In this document: piece after piece, positions 36,106 through 49,268 of the stretch
Layout: each line of letters starts with the position of its first letter
Numbering within the stretch: the stretch's first letter is position 1
From: Hawksworthiomyces lignivorus
Taxonomy: Eukaryota; Ascomycota; Sordariomycetes; Ophiostomatales; Ophiostomataceae
Assembly: GCA_002917075.1 (NCBI GenBank)
Contig: NTMA01000003.1
Coordinates: 1,027,801 to 1,091,800 of the forward strand
DNA length: 64,000 nt
Reading direction: 5' to 3'
The notes under the pieces: model-generated
The model's input: only the letters and a program-made list of their open reading frames with translations
The model's database searches: none
Told to the model about the DNA's origin: nothing
Translations under genes and position numbers: made by a program

Positions 36106-38365
36106 ATGGCGACAGGAAAGCCCTCGACGTTCGGCCTTCCAGCCAGCAAGAACCCCAAGAAGCGTCTTTTCGAGGATGACGACGATGACGACGATGATGG
36201 CAGTGACAATGGTGCATCTCTGTCCATCGGCAAGCCATCGTCCTTCACAATCAATGAGGAATATGCGCGGCGGTTTGAACACAACAAGAAACGAGAGGAA
36301 AAGCAAAAGTGTAAGCCTTATAATGTTGGATGAAGGGGAACGTTGTTTCTCAACAGCTTGAACTATACGATTAAGAGACTGACGATCTGCAGTGGAGGAG
36401 AAGTATGGCAAAAAGGCCCCTGGAGACGAGGCAGGCGCCGACTCAGATGAGTCCTCAGATGACGAATCAGAAGACGAAGATGGCTACCTGCTCACCGAAG
36501 AGCTCGACGCCCGCATGTCTGCGGCACTCCAGGCAATTAAAAACAAGGACCCACGCATCTACGACACAGAGGTGAAGTTCTTTGATTCGGCGGAGGCCGA
36601 AAAGGCAGGCGAAGAAGCGGCTGCAGCAGCGTCGTCGACATCCAAGGACAAGCCAATGTTTCTTCGCGACTATCACCGTGAGCGGTATCTGCGGGGTGAT
36701 GTAGGCGCAGATGACGAGGAAGATAAAGACGCCGGGGCGGCGCAGACGAAAACGTACCAGGAGGAGCAGGATGAAATCAAGCGGGCGCTCATTGCTGAGA
36801 TGAATGCGGTGGACGACGATGAAGAGGAGGAAGACGACGACGACAGCGATAAGAAGATGGACGAGGACGACGTCGACACCTTCATCAAGCCCAAGGCCGC
36901 CACCGCCGCTAGCAAGTCGTCTGCCGCCGCCAACGGCGTCCACCCGTCTCGCGCAGGGCACATCCGGAAAATCACCGAAGCCGACGTTGCCAATGCCGAC
37001 AAAGACCCGGAGCTCTTTCTGTCCAACTTCCTGGCCTCGCGCGCCTGGGTGCCCGAGGACGATGACGCGGACGGCGCGGGTGCCCGCTGGCAGGCGTTTG
37101 AGTCGGATGACGATGATGACGCCGAGCGCGAGCGGGCTGAGGCTTTTGAGACTGCCTACAATTTGCGTTTTGAGGACCCGGACAAGAGCAACGAGGTGCT
37201 CAAGTCGTACTCGCGAACTGTCGTTGCCGAGCGGTCCGTGCGCCGCGAGGCCAAGACAGCCCGCCAGCGCCAGCGCGAGCAAGAGCGTGAGCAGCAGGCG
37301 GCTGAGAAGCAGGCACGGCGTGAGGAGCGGGCGCGCCTGCGCAACCTGCGCGTCGAGGAGGCTCAAGAGAAACTGGCCAAGATCAAGCAGGCGGCCGGCA
37401 TGGCCGGCCGCAATCTGGCTGAAGATGAGTGGACCCGGCTGCTAGACGACGCCTGGGACAACGATGCCTGGGAAGTCGAGATGCAGAAGCGGTTCGGCGA
37501 CGCTTACTACACCGAGAAGGATGCCGATATGGAGGCAGACCTAGCCGCGGAGGACGACGAAGACGCCGAGGAGACACGGATGATGAAGAAGAAGGCCAAG
37601 AAGCCTAAATGGGACGACGACATTGACATTAAGGATATCGTTCCTGACTTTGACGACGAGGCCACGCCGAAGATCACCCTAACCGACTCGGAGGGTGAGC
37701 AAGACGAGAGGGAAAACGCGGACCAGGACGGCAGCGGTAGCGATGAAGACGGCGACGACGGCCACCAGACGAAGCGCCGCAAGACCGGCAAAGACCGCAA
37801 GCAGGACCGCGCCGATGCCAAGCGCCAAGCTCGCCGCGAACGCCTCCGCATCGAGGCACTCGTCGACCGGCAGATGGCTTTGGATGACCCCACCGCTCTT
37901 GGAGGTCCCTCTTCATCTTCGGCGGCGCCGTCCGCTGCGATCTTTCGCTACCGCGAAACAAGCCCGCAGTCGTTCGGTCTGACGGCCCGCGATATCCTGC
38001 TAGCTCCATCAGATGCGGCCCTGAACGAGTTTGCTGGTCTGAAGAAGCTGGCCACCTTCCGTGACGAGGAGCGGAAGCGAAAAGATCGCAAGAAGCTGGG
38101 CAAGAAAGCTCGCTTGCGGCAGTGGCGCAGGGACACGTTTGGTGCTGACTTTGAGCAAACTGGTCCCACGTTCGGCTTTGAGCGGTTCTTGGATGAAGAA
38201 GATTCAACGGCAACTAAGAATCACAACAAAAAAGGCAAAGACAAGACTAAGAGCGAAAATAAGGGAAAGGGCAAGGACGATGAGGCAGAGAAGGCGAAGA
38301 AAAAGCGTAAGCGATCTGGTCGGAAGAACGAGGACAAGGGCAAGGCGACTGAGCAGGAGGTATGA
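36106..38365 (+). CDS. kri1: KRI1 ribosome biogenesis factor
   Basis: Nucleolar factor needed for 40S subunit assembly (yeast Kri1 works with Krr1). Exon 1 ends at 36310 and exon 2 is 36393-38365 (phase 1; GTAAGC donor, CTGCAG acceptor). Starting at 36106 gives 725 residues; starting at the upstream in-frame ATG 35995 gives 762. The 36106 start has A at -3 and G at +4, while 35995 has a weak context, so 36106 is preferred. Features in order: acidic N-terminus; FTINEEYARRFEHNKKREEK joined to LEEKYGKK; FFLRDYHRERYL-like segment (written FLRDYHRERYLRGD here); long acidic and coiled-coil stretch; KPKWDDDIDIKDIVPDFDDE; C-terminal domain with FRYRETSPQSFGLTARDILL and KKARLRQWRRDTFG; Lys-rich tail. 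This order matches the Kri1 family. Confidence 0.93.
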
Positions 38366-39034
38366 GCGCGTGGGTTGTGTATGTGTCGGCTTTATAAGTA
38401 ATATGCTTTATATCCAAAGAAGGAGGACCGGCGTTAATTGTTCACTGCAGCGTTAAGGGGGCTTTTTGATTTTATGTCCATCGCAGAAACATGCAGCTTA
38501 CTTTCTCGCAGCAGAAGAGAAACGGATTAGGTTATATAGACAAAAGCAATCTTCGATAAATGGGCAAGAACAATTTTACTGGAACATAAAATAATTTCAT
38601 TATATAAAAGACACAATATATCTATCCACCTTGGTACATGCAACTATGTTTTGCAAGAGGTAGAAGAGCCGTAGGTTTTCTATCCAAATCTGAGAAACAT
38701 ACCAAAAAAGGGGGCATGACGAAGGAAAAGGCCTTAAGGCATCCGCTTATATCAACCCGCTCCCGTCTTCCAAACCATATCCATCTGATGAACATAATGA
38801 CCTATACCCTATGGAATCGAGCAGATAGAAAAAAAATAACGTAACTTGGTCATGTACCTGGCCTGGGTAGAATCGTGCATATGATCGAGACACATGCCAA
38901 TCGATGCCAGCGAACATGCTTTCCCTGAATAATTATTTATCCTCTCATGCAAATGACGCTCATAAAAAAAGAAAAACAAGAAAAAAGTACGTTGTAAGTC
39001 GGTAATGATAAGTATGCCCACGCAACGGACATTT
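38366..39034. other. Convergent 3' spacer between KRI1 and the Zn2Cys6 regulator
   Basis: Tail-to-tail spacer of 669 bp, AT-rich with several AATAAA-like stretches (for example near 38587). It must contain both 3' UTRs. Nothing else was recognised. Confidence 0.55.
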
Positions 39035-42000
39035 CTAGTTGCCGTGATGCAAACCGCCCAAGCCTCCATTTCCACTTCCAGAGGTCATGCCACTACTTCC
39101 AAATATATTGGCAAACTGGTCAAGACCGCTCATACCGGAAAGATCCTGGCCTATCTCAGGTGGTTCCATATTGAAAGGCATAAACCACGCTGATGACTGT
39201 TCATGACCGTGTCCGAAGGCATGCAAAGCATCCACAGCTGAGGCCACACCTGTGTCGCCTGCACCACCTGGCGCAGCTTGACCACCTCTCGGGCCACCAC
39301 CACCATTGCCAGAACTAGGACCGTCCCATCCGATACCATCTAACGAAGCGTGACCGCCATTAACTGCAGTAGCCGCCGCCGCATCAAGACTACCGCCATA
39401 AGCGTTAAAAACGAGCTGGCGGTCGAGTTGTGGAAGGATACCATTTGCTTGCTGCTGCGCAAGTGAAAGAGCAAGCAAATCTGGAGGGTAGAAGGCCTGC
39501 TGCTGTTGTGCATGCTGTTGCTGTTGGTGGTGGTGATGATGCGGGTGTGTGAACGGGCCAACTGTGACAGGGCTAATCGGGGACATAGTTGCAGCATGAA
39601 ACGACGCTGCAGCTGCTGCCGCAGCTGCCGCTTGAGAGTGCGGCAAAGCCAGGGGATTAAAGCTTGTGGGACCGCTACTCTGTCCGCCTAGAGACGTAGA
39701 ATAGTGGCGGCGGTGATGTATGCCATGCGCTTGCGGATGTTGTTGCTGCGGATGCGGGTGCTGCTGGTGCTGTAGAGCCTCTGGATTTGCCGCACTTAAA
39801 TCGGTCAAGAGCGGTTCAATTGGCGGGTGGTCCGTACCACGGGAAGAAGTAACACTTCCCGTCTTCTTTGCAATAGATTTCCTCTTGGCATGTGTTCCGG
39901 GCCTGCCAGATGCGCTTAGGTCTCTATTGCCGTGAGCGCCATTACCTCCACCGTTGACAGCAGCGGCAGAAACATCTGCGTTTTGAGGGGCTACAGTAGT
40001 AAAGAACTCTTCCATAGTGTGCAACTCTGGCTTCTGTTCCAGAACAGCGTCGTCTCCCTTTTCCTTCTTTTTGTATGTGGCCGGGTCACCAAAATCAGAA
40101 TTTGAAACGCCGTGTGGGTAACGGTCAAACCAGTCTCCGTATTGGAAAATTGGCGATGCGGCGACCGCATTTTCATTGGCGGGAGTACCCTGGCGGGCGG
40201 CGTCGGCGCATGAACGATACTGTTCACGCAAATTTTCGGCCATGAAATGGAACATGCCCCAGTATCTCTTCATTTTGGACAGGAATTTGACATTGGTAGC
40301 AAGATTGCGCTTCGATGTAGCCTCCATCGCCGGATTGCCTGAAAAGATACCAAATATATGTACTGTACTAGACAAGAATGCACAGTAGCCAACGAAGGGA
40401 GCTGCAATTAAATATGACTCGGCGTCCTTGAGAAGATCTGAGATTCGGTTGGCGGCAGCAAATGCCTTCGCTCCTGCTTTGGTGACAAATGCTTTTGGTA
40501 CAGAATCCTGCTGAGCACTGCCATTGGGAGACGAGACAGCAAATCGGTTCATAAATAAAATATTCTGCTGAATGGCAATGTGCAAAAACAGAAATTGGTT
40601 TGCCATGCCTTCAGTGTCGTGGAGATGCAAGTTTTCGGGCGAAAAGGTCAGAGCCGGTGGTAGGTTAGTTAACATCTCGTCGGCCTGCTTGACGAGTTTT
40701 GTGTATCCAGATTCTGGACTCCACATAGGATGGGGATCATGTTCTTTGCCACCCTGGTTGAGATAGTTGATAACTCGACCCCAAACCGCAATGGCGCGGA
40801 TCATATATGCAGCCACACCCATGTTGTCCTTTGCATCGAAGAGTTGGCCATCGTCATCAGAGCCGTCGATAGGGCCACCAGGGGGAGTGACTGGATGGCC
40901 GGCAAGATTCTCTGTAGGACCCGGCATATCAAGCTGGAAATACTTCTCCTTAATCGGCAGTTGGATTTTAATGGACTCTTCTTTAATGAAAGTCGGACGG
41001 TCGGTGCCGGAAGAATTGAAACGATCCATCAGAAAACAGGCCCACATCGTGCGTCGTCGGATTTCGCGGTCGATAAAACTGAGGGGAGCACCTCCGGGAG
41101 ATGGTAAAGGATCACGCTCGAGATCTTTATGCAGCTGCAGAGCAAATGCCATGCGGATGGCCTGTCCTCCAAGTGCCCAGCTACGGCCACCATGGCAAGT
41201 TCCAAATTCATGGAGTCCAAGAATGAGAAGGCAAGTCAATATAGTGATGTTTGGCCATTCGTACCGCCGTGTGACAATGTCGCGCGCGTGTGACGCCCAT
41301 TCCTCTCCTCGTAAGAAGTTGGCAACGTTTGCAAGTTTCGGGTGGGAAGAAAAGCGAGCGGAGACAGCACAAACAGACAATACGAGGACGGGGGGGAGCG
41401 CTCCAGCTCTTATCACTTTGGTCAGCTTCACGGAAAGACTGCAAGTAATTTGGTGTTAAATTAGAGAATAAAGGGGATGGGAAAAGGGTACCTTAATTTC
41501 CTCATATAGCTCGGTTTGTGCAAGAGATGATATGCCTGGCCGTAAATATTTTCGAAAAAAACTTCGGCAAGGTGCTCTTGGAGTTCACGAGATGGTAGAG
41601 CCTCAGCACCTTCCTGGAGCAATTTGTTTTCTTCCGATTCCTGTTGCAACAGAATGCTGTGTGGTCGTGTGGAGTTGCCGAGCCGATTCTTAGTGCCGAT
41701 ACGCGCCCAGTGGTCGAGCTCCGGGCCAAAGGCCTCGTCTGCAGCACGCTTCTTGGTGGTGTTGGCAGATACCTTGTTTCCAGAAGCGCCAGCGCCAGCC
41801 GCTCCGTTTCCATTTGTCGAGCCGGAGGCCAAAGTTCCTGGGATGGCTGGCTTAACTATGGCCCGTGTCACCGATGAGACGATGGCAGCATCTTGGTCTG
41901 CCTTTGGTACAATCTTGATGATGCGGTCTTCCATGCGTTTCAGGCGCTTGTCCAGCATAGCCATGTAGTCGGTTCGAGGAGCCGCCTTGCGCGCTGTCAC

Positions 42001-43014
42001 TTTGTAGACGCAAGGCGTGCGGGAGCGCAGGCAATGTTTGCAAGCAGGCTTCTCGCCAGAACAACGGATTTTCTTGCGGCGGCAAGCAATGCAGGCCAAA
42101 GGAAGGCGCTTGCGCTCTTTGCCTGCTTTAGTCTTCAGCTCACTCCAAGAAGGAGCAACGTCAGCGCCCGATTTGTCGTCCTTGCCCAAAAATGACTGAC
42201 GGTGGCCCCCAATACTGCCGCCTCCACCCAACTCAATAGAATTTACTGGACCGTTTAAGACGAGGCCAAATTCATCGGATACGGGTTCATCCAATAACGA
42301 TGCTCCACCTCCATGACCGTTGCTGTTTTGGCTGCCATCGTCAGAGACTGCCACCTCCGGAGTTGGCCGGCGCGGCCTGGTCGATAGGCCGTCGTCGAAG
42401 ACTGGCAACGATAGGACACCTGCGTCCTTATCTCTTGAGGATCTGGCACCTGCAGCTTTGCTTTTCGCAGAAGCCGCTATTTCGGAGGATACTTTACCAT
42501 TTCCGTCTTTCATTCTGGGTGCTGCTTCTTCGGAACTCGTCATCGAATTTGATGTGGCGGCCTGGGTGTTGTCGGTGTGACCATTTGGCTGGGCATCGAC
42601 ATGCGTGGGAGAAGAAGATGGGGAGAGTGGAGAAGCCGGCCCAAACAAATCGATAGTCGATACCTCTGGCAGCGCGACAATGGAGCCACCGTCGTCTGTC
42701 AAGCCTTGGTAAGAGGCGAACTGAAAGTCCGTAAATTGAGGGCTAGCTACCTCCATCAATGTTCCGTCTATTTCGCCAACATGGGGGATAGAGGGACCGT
42801 CGGCATCAGCAGCTACAACAAGAGCTGCAGAAGCACCGCCTTCGCTTGTTGTATCCAGGGAAAATGCATTCAGGTCGGTATTGCTAGGTTCAGCTTTCAT
42901 TAGCAGCTGCACAGCCTCTGCGTCAGAGGCCACGGCAGAGGATGATACTGCGAGATCTAGTGCCGGAAAAGACTTTCTGTCGTCGTCATCGACTTGCAAC
43001 TGCAAGACGGACAT
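39035..43014 (-). CDS. Zn2Cys6 fungal transcription factor with MHR domain
   Basis: Two exons, 43014-41492 and 41438-39035 (phase 2, CTTGCAG acceptor), encode 1308 residues. Residues 1-290 are acidic and Ser-rich, a plausible activation region. The binuclear zinc cluster has six Cys at 308, 311, 318, 325, 328 and 335 (CX2CX6CX6CX2CX6C) and is followed by a basic linker and the coiled-coil-like YMAMLDKRLKRMEDRIIKIV. The fungal-specific middle homology region spans about 470-950 with HPKLANVANFLRGEEWASHA, ILGLHEFGTCHGGRSWALGG and REIRRRTMWACFLMDRF. The C-terminal 350 residues are low-complexity with runs of His, Gln and Ala. I do not recognise the target pathway; pathogenicity-related Fow2-like factors are one possibility but this is not established. 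Confidence 0.9.
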
Positions 43015-46000
43015 GGCTGAGAGGAGGCAGCGGCGCTGCGATGTCCGTTTTCAGATGGCTATAGATAGATCTCTTATGCTATTGTGCTTTCGTCCTGTAA
43101 TCTGTTCAGGAGCAGCCCCCAGTCGGGCCACAGAAAATGTCTTCTAGGACCTTCTGTTGTATGTGTTTGCAAAGTTTAGCGGGTTTCCCTTTATTAGTTG
43201 TTGAGTTGTTTCTCAAAAGCTTTCTCGAAGCCTTTCTCGGCGACTCCTTTCTTCCTAGAAAATCCTAGTTCCTGCTTCTGGGCAATTTAATTTCGTGCTT
43301 TCCACGAACATAACCCAAAACAGCTTTCGTTCTTAGCAATATGGCTGTGGCCGTGAGACAGCAAACGATACCATGGCGCAGGTCAGGCTCCTATGGTTCG
43401 GCGGTCAGGCTGGTTGGAAGAGAAATGGATGTGAGAGTGTGATGTGATCTGACAGCGCCGCCAAAGTGCTGAGATTGTGCCGTCGGGGTAGCCGCTGATC
43501 CAGAAGGGATGCTTAATGAAAAGAAAAGAAGCACGAAAAGAGGATACAAAATGATCTAGCGAGAGCTTTGAGAGAAATGAAGCAAATGGAAGTCGTGCCT
43601 CTTTTTTTTTCCCCTTTCTACTTTTTCGGGCTTTTGCCTATCGCTTTTTGCCTGCTCTGTATTGCGGTAGACGCTTCTTTCGGGATTCCTTGTTTAACAG
43701 CAGTCTTTTGTGTTCTGGTGCTATAATGCGTGGTCGGCGCGAGAACGGCTCGCTGCCTCTCTCAAAAACATTGGGAGAAGGACAATCAGAGCGGAAAGGA
43801 GGGTGGGGGATCCGTTAGAACAGGAGTGTGAGTAAGCGAGTACAAGTCGTGCAAGATGAAGAATTAACAAATGTAAGCGGAGAGGCGGCGCAAGGGAAGA
43901 GAAGTCAGCGAGGGAAACGGGTTTCCAAAACGGCAAGAGTATGCGCATAAATGCAAATCGAGAAAATATAGAGAAAGGAAGAAGAGCGAGATTGAGTGTA
44001 TGCGAGCTGTGGCGAGCGAGGTGCTAAAGTTTGGAGAGCCACGAGAATGTGTGAGAAAAATAGTGGTGTGGAGCTCTGAGATCGCCAAAACCGGGGTTGG
44101 TGGGTATGAAGAAGTACAACTTTTTTTTCGGTAGTGTCAGATGGAGAAAGCAGAATAGTGTGGAGAACGACAAATGTAGGACAGGCGGGCTGGGGGTTGT
44201 GGCGGTTGCCCAGAACGAGCGGGAAGACAGCGCGAGTTTAGGATATGGAGTCTGCGCTGGGAGTACGTGACAATCGATTTCTTTTGCCTTTTCTCTTGTC
44301 GTCCGTCCCTGTCACTTTCTAGTTATGCGCGTCGGTCGGTGCGTGCGTGCGTCTGAGCAATGTGTGCTTCGTTCACATATATGCGCACAAAGTGCTACAC
44401 CTGCTGGCCGCTCCTGGTTGACAGGAAATGCGGGTTCGACTGCGATTGTGGGTGTGGGAGAGGCGGGAAGACAGCTGTGAGACAGCGGGTTCCGTTGGCC
44501 AGGTGTGGCAAAAGCAGCGGCGTAGCCAAGTCAGAGCAGAAGCAAACACAACGTCGCAGGATTGGATTCGTCTTCCTCGTGATGCACCGGTGGGAGTCGG
44601 TTAGTCGGTCGGTTGAAAGGCCGGTTTGTCTGTCTCTCGGTCGCGCTCGTCAATGGACCGTGAGACGTTACTGCACCAAGCTTCTGCCGAGGAGCTCGCC
44701 TCGGAGAGAAACTTAACAAGGAAAAAGAAAAGAAGAAAAAAAAAAAGAAAGAGAGAGGGGGAGAGAGAGAAGTTCCAGCCAAATGAAAGCGGGGAATGAA
44801 GAGAAGAAAAAGAACGGGAAGAATAGAATGAAGGAGAGGAGGACAAAAAGGCAAAAGGCAGAGGAAGGGAAAGGGGGGAAGGAAGATTGGGAAAGAGTAA
44901 TAAGTGGTATACCAGAGTTAGAAAGCAGCACGAAAGTCAGGAAGTGAGGCAGAATGGGGGAAAATGAGAAAAGGAAACTAGCAAGCCTAGAGCGTGATGC
45001 ATAATATCTTCGTAAGAAGCAGACAGAGATTGACTTACTGCGCTAAGTACTACTTGGGGCAGATAAAAATAATACATACAAGTAACCCATATAAGGAACA
45101 ACGATGGCGATGTTTAAACGGTTCCCCTCATCCAACATAGATCTAGAAACAGAACCAATCCCCGCTTCAAGCTATTTACGTGTTTTTCCAGGGACGCAAC
45201 TCCACCTTTTGCGGATCATCCAGGCAAGTTATCTTCCGCCAGGGAAAAGGGAAAGGGGGTTAATAGCAATCATAGAAGGGAGAATGGTCGCTAAATGCTC
45301 TCCTTTGCTTTGGTGCTTTTTTTTTTTGGACCCAAAAATTCCGGGCTGAGAAAGCACGAGTCAAGCAAAAGGGACCGCAGATTGTGTGGAAGAAAGGGGA
45401 GCAAGCAGGAAGATTATTACTCCATAGACACTAAGCATGCTCGTACTGCTTTAATGCACTAACCAGCATATAAGTATACTGTACGCAGTAACTATGTAAC
45501 GGAGTATGCGGAAAGATATCGTCTTGCTCTCACAAGATGACTTGCTGATTGCTTACCCCATGTTTCTGCTGGGCTTCTCCACAGCGCACTACGCCACATT
45601 GGGACGCTTGATGATTTTTGGTCCCTCCACATTTTTGCTCCTGCCTCGGATGCACGAAAAAGTGTCGCGCAGTATCGTGCAGGCCTGCGCATGTATTGCA
45701 TATCTTATAAGCAAATGTGCCATCTCACTTATTATCGACGCAGTGGTTCTACATACATGCACTACATACTACGCGAGACACACAGGCACTCCGGACAAGA
45801 CCTGCGCAAGGCGCCTAATTTTGAGGTAGAAAGACGGGAGAGAGGGAGAAAGTAAAGTGGAGACTTGGTGGCTGGACCTTATCCACGGTGACAGACAAAA
45901 AGCACAATGCGAACGCCGTGTGTAGACTAGTAATACGTCGTATACTCTGTAGAGACGAGCGAAAGAGCACGGAATCGGATAAGCGGTGACGGTATCGGAT

Positions 46001-48250
46001 CTGAGGTACCCATATTACTAAAAGCTCAAATTCGAGGTATTCCTCCACGCGCTTTCCTAGGACTCGTATAAGCATAGCACATTCTCTTCTCCCCTAGCGA
46101 CCCCCAATCCCCGCACCATTTTTGTCTCTTATTATCTGAATGCCCCATATATGGGCAACTCCGAGAATCGACCGACCGGAGAATTATAGGTACATAATTT
46201 TGTTACCCTCCAATAAGTGCAAAGCACAGACAGAGTACGAGTAATATATGACGGCCAAAGACGGGATTCCTGCCACGTCTTATTTCCTTCGTGTCGCACT
46301 GGTTGGATTTCTGTGGGTATACACTAAAATGTTCGTTTTAAAACAGTACTTAGCAGCATTCTCTTGATTAGGTATCGCCTCTTCCCATGCTCCATATCTA
46401 TGCATCTCCCAAGTTCTTTTTTCCTGCTGTCTTTCTGCCCGCTCAATAGTGTACATTTGACTTGGAGTAGCACGTGCACAAAGAAAGATGCTACAGAACA
46501 TGTCGTCATTGAAATATAGCTAAGCTTGCAATGCATGAAAGATAAAAAGATGGAGAGAACTATATGGATAACACACTGAGATGAGGGTCCGGTGCACGAC
46601 GGAGAACACCTACATAGGAATGCGCTGCGTACAAAGGAAGACCTCGTCATCCCTAACACCGGTTTATATCGCAACTCTGCTTACAAACTGCTATTACTGT
46701 AGCTCTCTGAAAGGAAGTGGCCCACTTATCTACAAGGGAAATTTGGCCAGGGAAAAACTTAAGAAATTCTGGCGGGTGGAGCAAGCTGGTCAGGAGCCAC
46801 ATAGGCCGTGCCGTGTGGAGTTTTTGTTCCTGTGTCGGAGGCTTGGAACGATCGCGATGGCAGTGCGCGTATGAAAAAGCCTCATTACAGCGTCCGACAT
46901 TTGAAAAGAAAAGAAGCATTTTGAGCGTATGAATCTCTTCTGATGCTGATGACGATGACGGTCGAACCAAGCCCGATCTACGAAGTTCCACTGCAGAACC
47001 GAAAAAAAGAGAGGTTCACAAGCAGCGAATAGCTACAAACGAAAACACGGGACAGGGAGGCACCGCAGCACACTATCTCTGCTTTGCCCCTCCTTGACCC
47101 CATCCTATTCTTCGTAGATATTCTCCTTGTGCACTGTCGCTTTGCAGGGAGGATAGAGTCGATACATGCACACTTAAAAATAAGATGGGTGTGAGACTTG
47201 GAAGGGGGGCCATGATATCGGAAAACGTGGGTGCAGTGGATCCCATTTATAAAAGGCAAACTGAGAGAAGGCGGCTTAGCTAGAACCAAAACCAGCTGCC
47301 AAGAGAGAATCTTTTTTGCGTAGAAGCAAGGCGAAACAAAGCAAGTGCACGGCTGGGTTTTTGCCTCTTTTGAAAGCTGTCCACTGACCAGCTTGTGGCG
47401 TTGCATCCCTTGTGTCTCTCTCTCGCTCGCTCACTCTTACACTCTGCATGTGTCTCTCATGCAGCAGTTGCCCAGGTGCTTACCTTAAATGAGAATGCAT
47501 GCATACAGCACAAATGCTTATGCGCACACAGATGCGCTCTCCAAGCATGCCTTTTCACAGACTCGGTGCTCAATAACCCGTACTTGCACACGCACCACCA
47601 AAAACCCGCCTACCACTACTGCTCCGATCCCGTTTGCCACGCAGCCGTCCATCCACACACCCACATGAACATCCCGTGAGAACCAAACTATTTACGAGGA
47701 TCTCAGACAAGAAAGCTCCCTCAAGGTGGGCGCGCAAGGAAGACAAAGCACGCATATGTAGGGATTTACGAAAGGGAAAGAAGTCTGGTTGACGGTAGTC
47801 AGAACGCATGGAACCAAACTTTTGATTCAGGGTGGCAGCGCCTCGCGACTCGTAGAGCCGCCCAGTGGATCTTGAAAAGGCTTGGTGTTGTCCGGTCTGT
47901 AGCGCCCGGAAGCCGGCAACGGCCAGCGCAATGTCGGCGGTTGTAGATGCCGACATAGGAATCAAAGCTTACAAGGAAAGGCATGGCGACGTCAGTTCAC
48001 ATGACACTCTTCCGTCATAGCTAATATTGATTGGCATTGCAGCCTCACGTAATGTGTTGCAAGCAGCGGTGTGCAAGGAGGCAAGTATCAGCAAGAATCG
48101 TTAACAGGCAGAGAAGAGAAACATGATATCCGCAAGCTTTAACATGTACGTGGATCTCGCTGTGAGGCGAAGCAAGGATAGAGAGGCACATTTATCGTAG
48201 CTATACAATACAACATGAAACAAGGCGAAAGACCACAGCTAAATAAAAAA

Positions 48251-48270
48251 TAAATAAATAAATAAATAAA
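48251..48270. repeat. (TAAA)5 microsatellite
   Basis: Five perfect tandem TAAA copies, flanked by further A/T-rich imperfect copies on both sides. Confidence 0.9.
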
Positions 48271-49242
48271 AAATAAAATAACCCAATCCCTTCATACGTA
48301 AGAAAACCGGTTCTCGGCTGAGCTAGAGAAGGCTAGAAACGAATCAGAACAGAATATCATCTCGTCCGCCTCTATATCGGCGACTGTCCAGTTCATTCTT
48401 GCTTCATTCTTTCTTATTAGGGAAAAATAAAAACAAAGAGTGGGTCTGTGGGTATGTTTGCGGCTTCTTCCCAGCTGCTTTTCTCTTTCTTTCTAATGGG
48501 CAAAGGATATTTAGATGAAGCCTGCTGCAAGTCTAGCCAGCCTCGTCACTTTTGGGCATTATCTTGCTGTATGCAAAGAACAATCGACGACAAGGCTTCT
48601 TCTCCGCAATAAGAAAAACAAAACAGCAAGGAAGCCTTTAAGAGGTCATATTGGGATATAAATATATCTCTATTACTATGGAAAAGTCATTTATATATGT
48701 GGAGAATTAAAGACCTCCCATATGTTGTACATACTGCAAGCCACCAAGTTTACCCAGGGTAAAAGCCATACCCTGGCTTTCCCCCCCTCTCTTTTATTTT
48801 CGGACGGTTTACCCTTCTTCGCGAGGATGCATCCGAAGCTTCGAAACATTGTTCCAAGCTGCGGGAGGCTATATATACGTCAATAGTCAAAATGTAAATA
48901 TACAAAATTTATTAATCTCTCTCAGTCTTCTCTCTTTTTCTGCCCCTATGTCGTACTGTCAGTTTCCTCTCTTCCTATGTCTTATAAAGCTTCTATCTAT
49001 CCATTTAAACTTTGTATACCAAGCGAACTTACCCATGTTGCATCCTCCGCACCTCCTTTATCATATACGGATTGATTTTCCTTATGAGCCCTCCCCTGCT
49101 TCTTTTTCCAGACTTTTCCCTCTCTCTTACGGGCCGTTCAAAGATGCATTTCGCAAAAGGCCTCTAAGATTCCTCCTCTTCTCTTGCCCAACATATTCTT
49201 TCACCTCCCCTCTCATGCCTTATTCTTGTCTCAAGTGAACCG

Positions 49243-49268
49243 CTCTCTCTCTCTCTCTCTCTCTCTCT
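49243..49268. repeat. (CT)13 microsatellite
   Basis: Thirteen perfect CT dinucleotides in a pyrimidine-rich region of the 43-52 kb gap. Confidence 0.92.

Noticed and set aside
36467..37366. 299-codon frame antisense to KRI1
   Set aside because: Shadow of the acidic and coiled-coil repeats of KRI1: complementary GAC/GAG-rich codons lack stops on the other strand. KRI1 motifs decide the coding strand.
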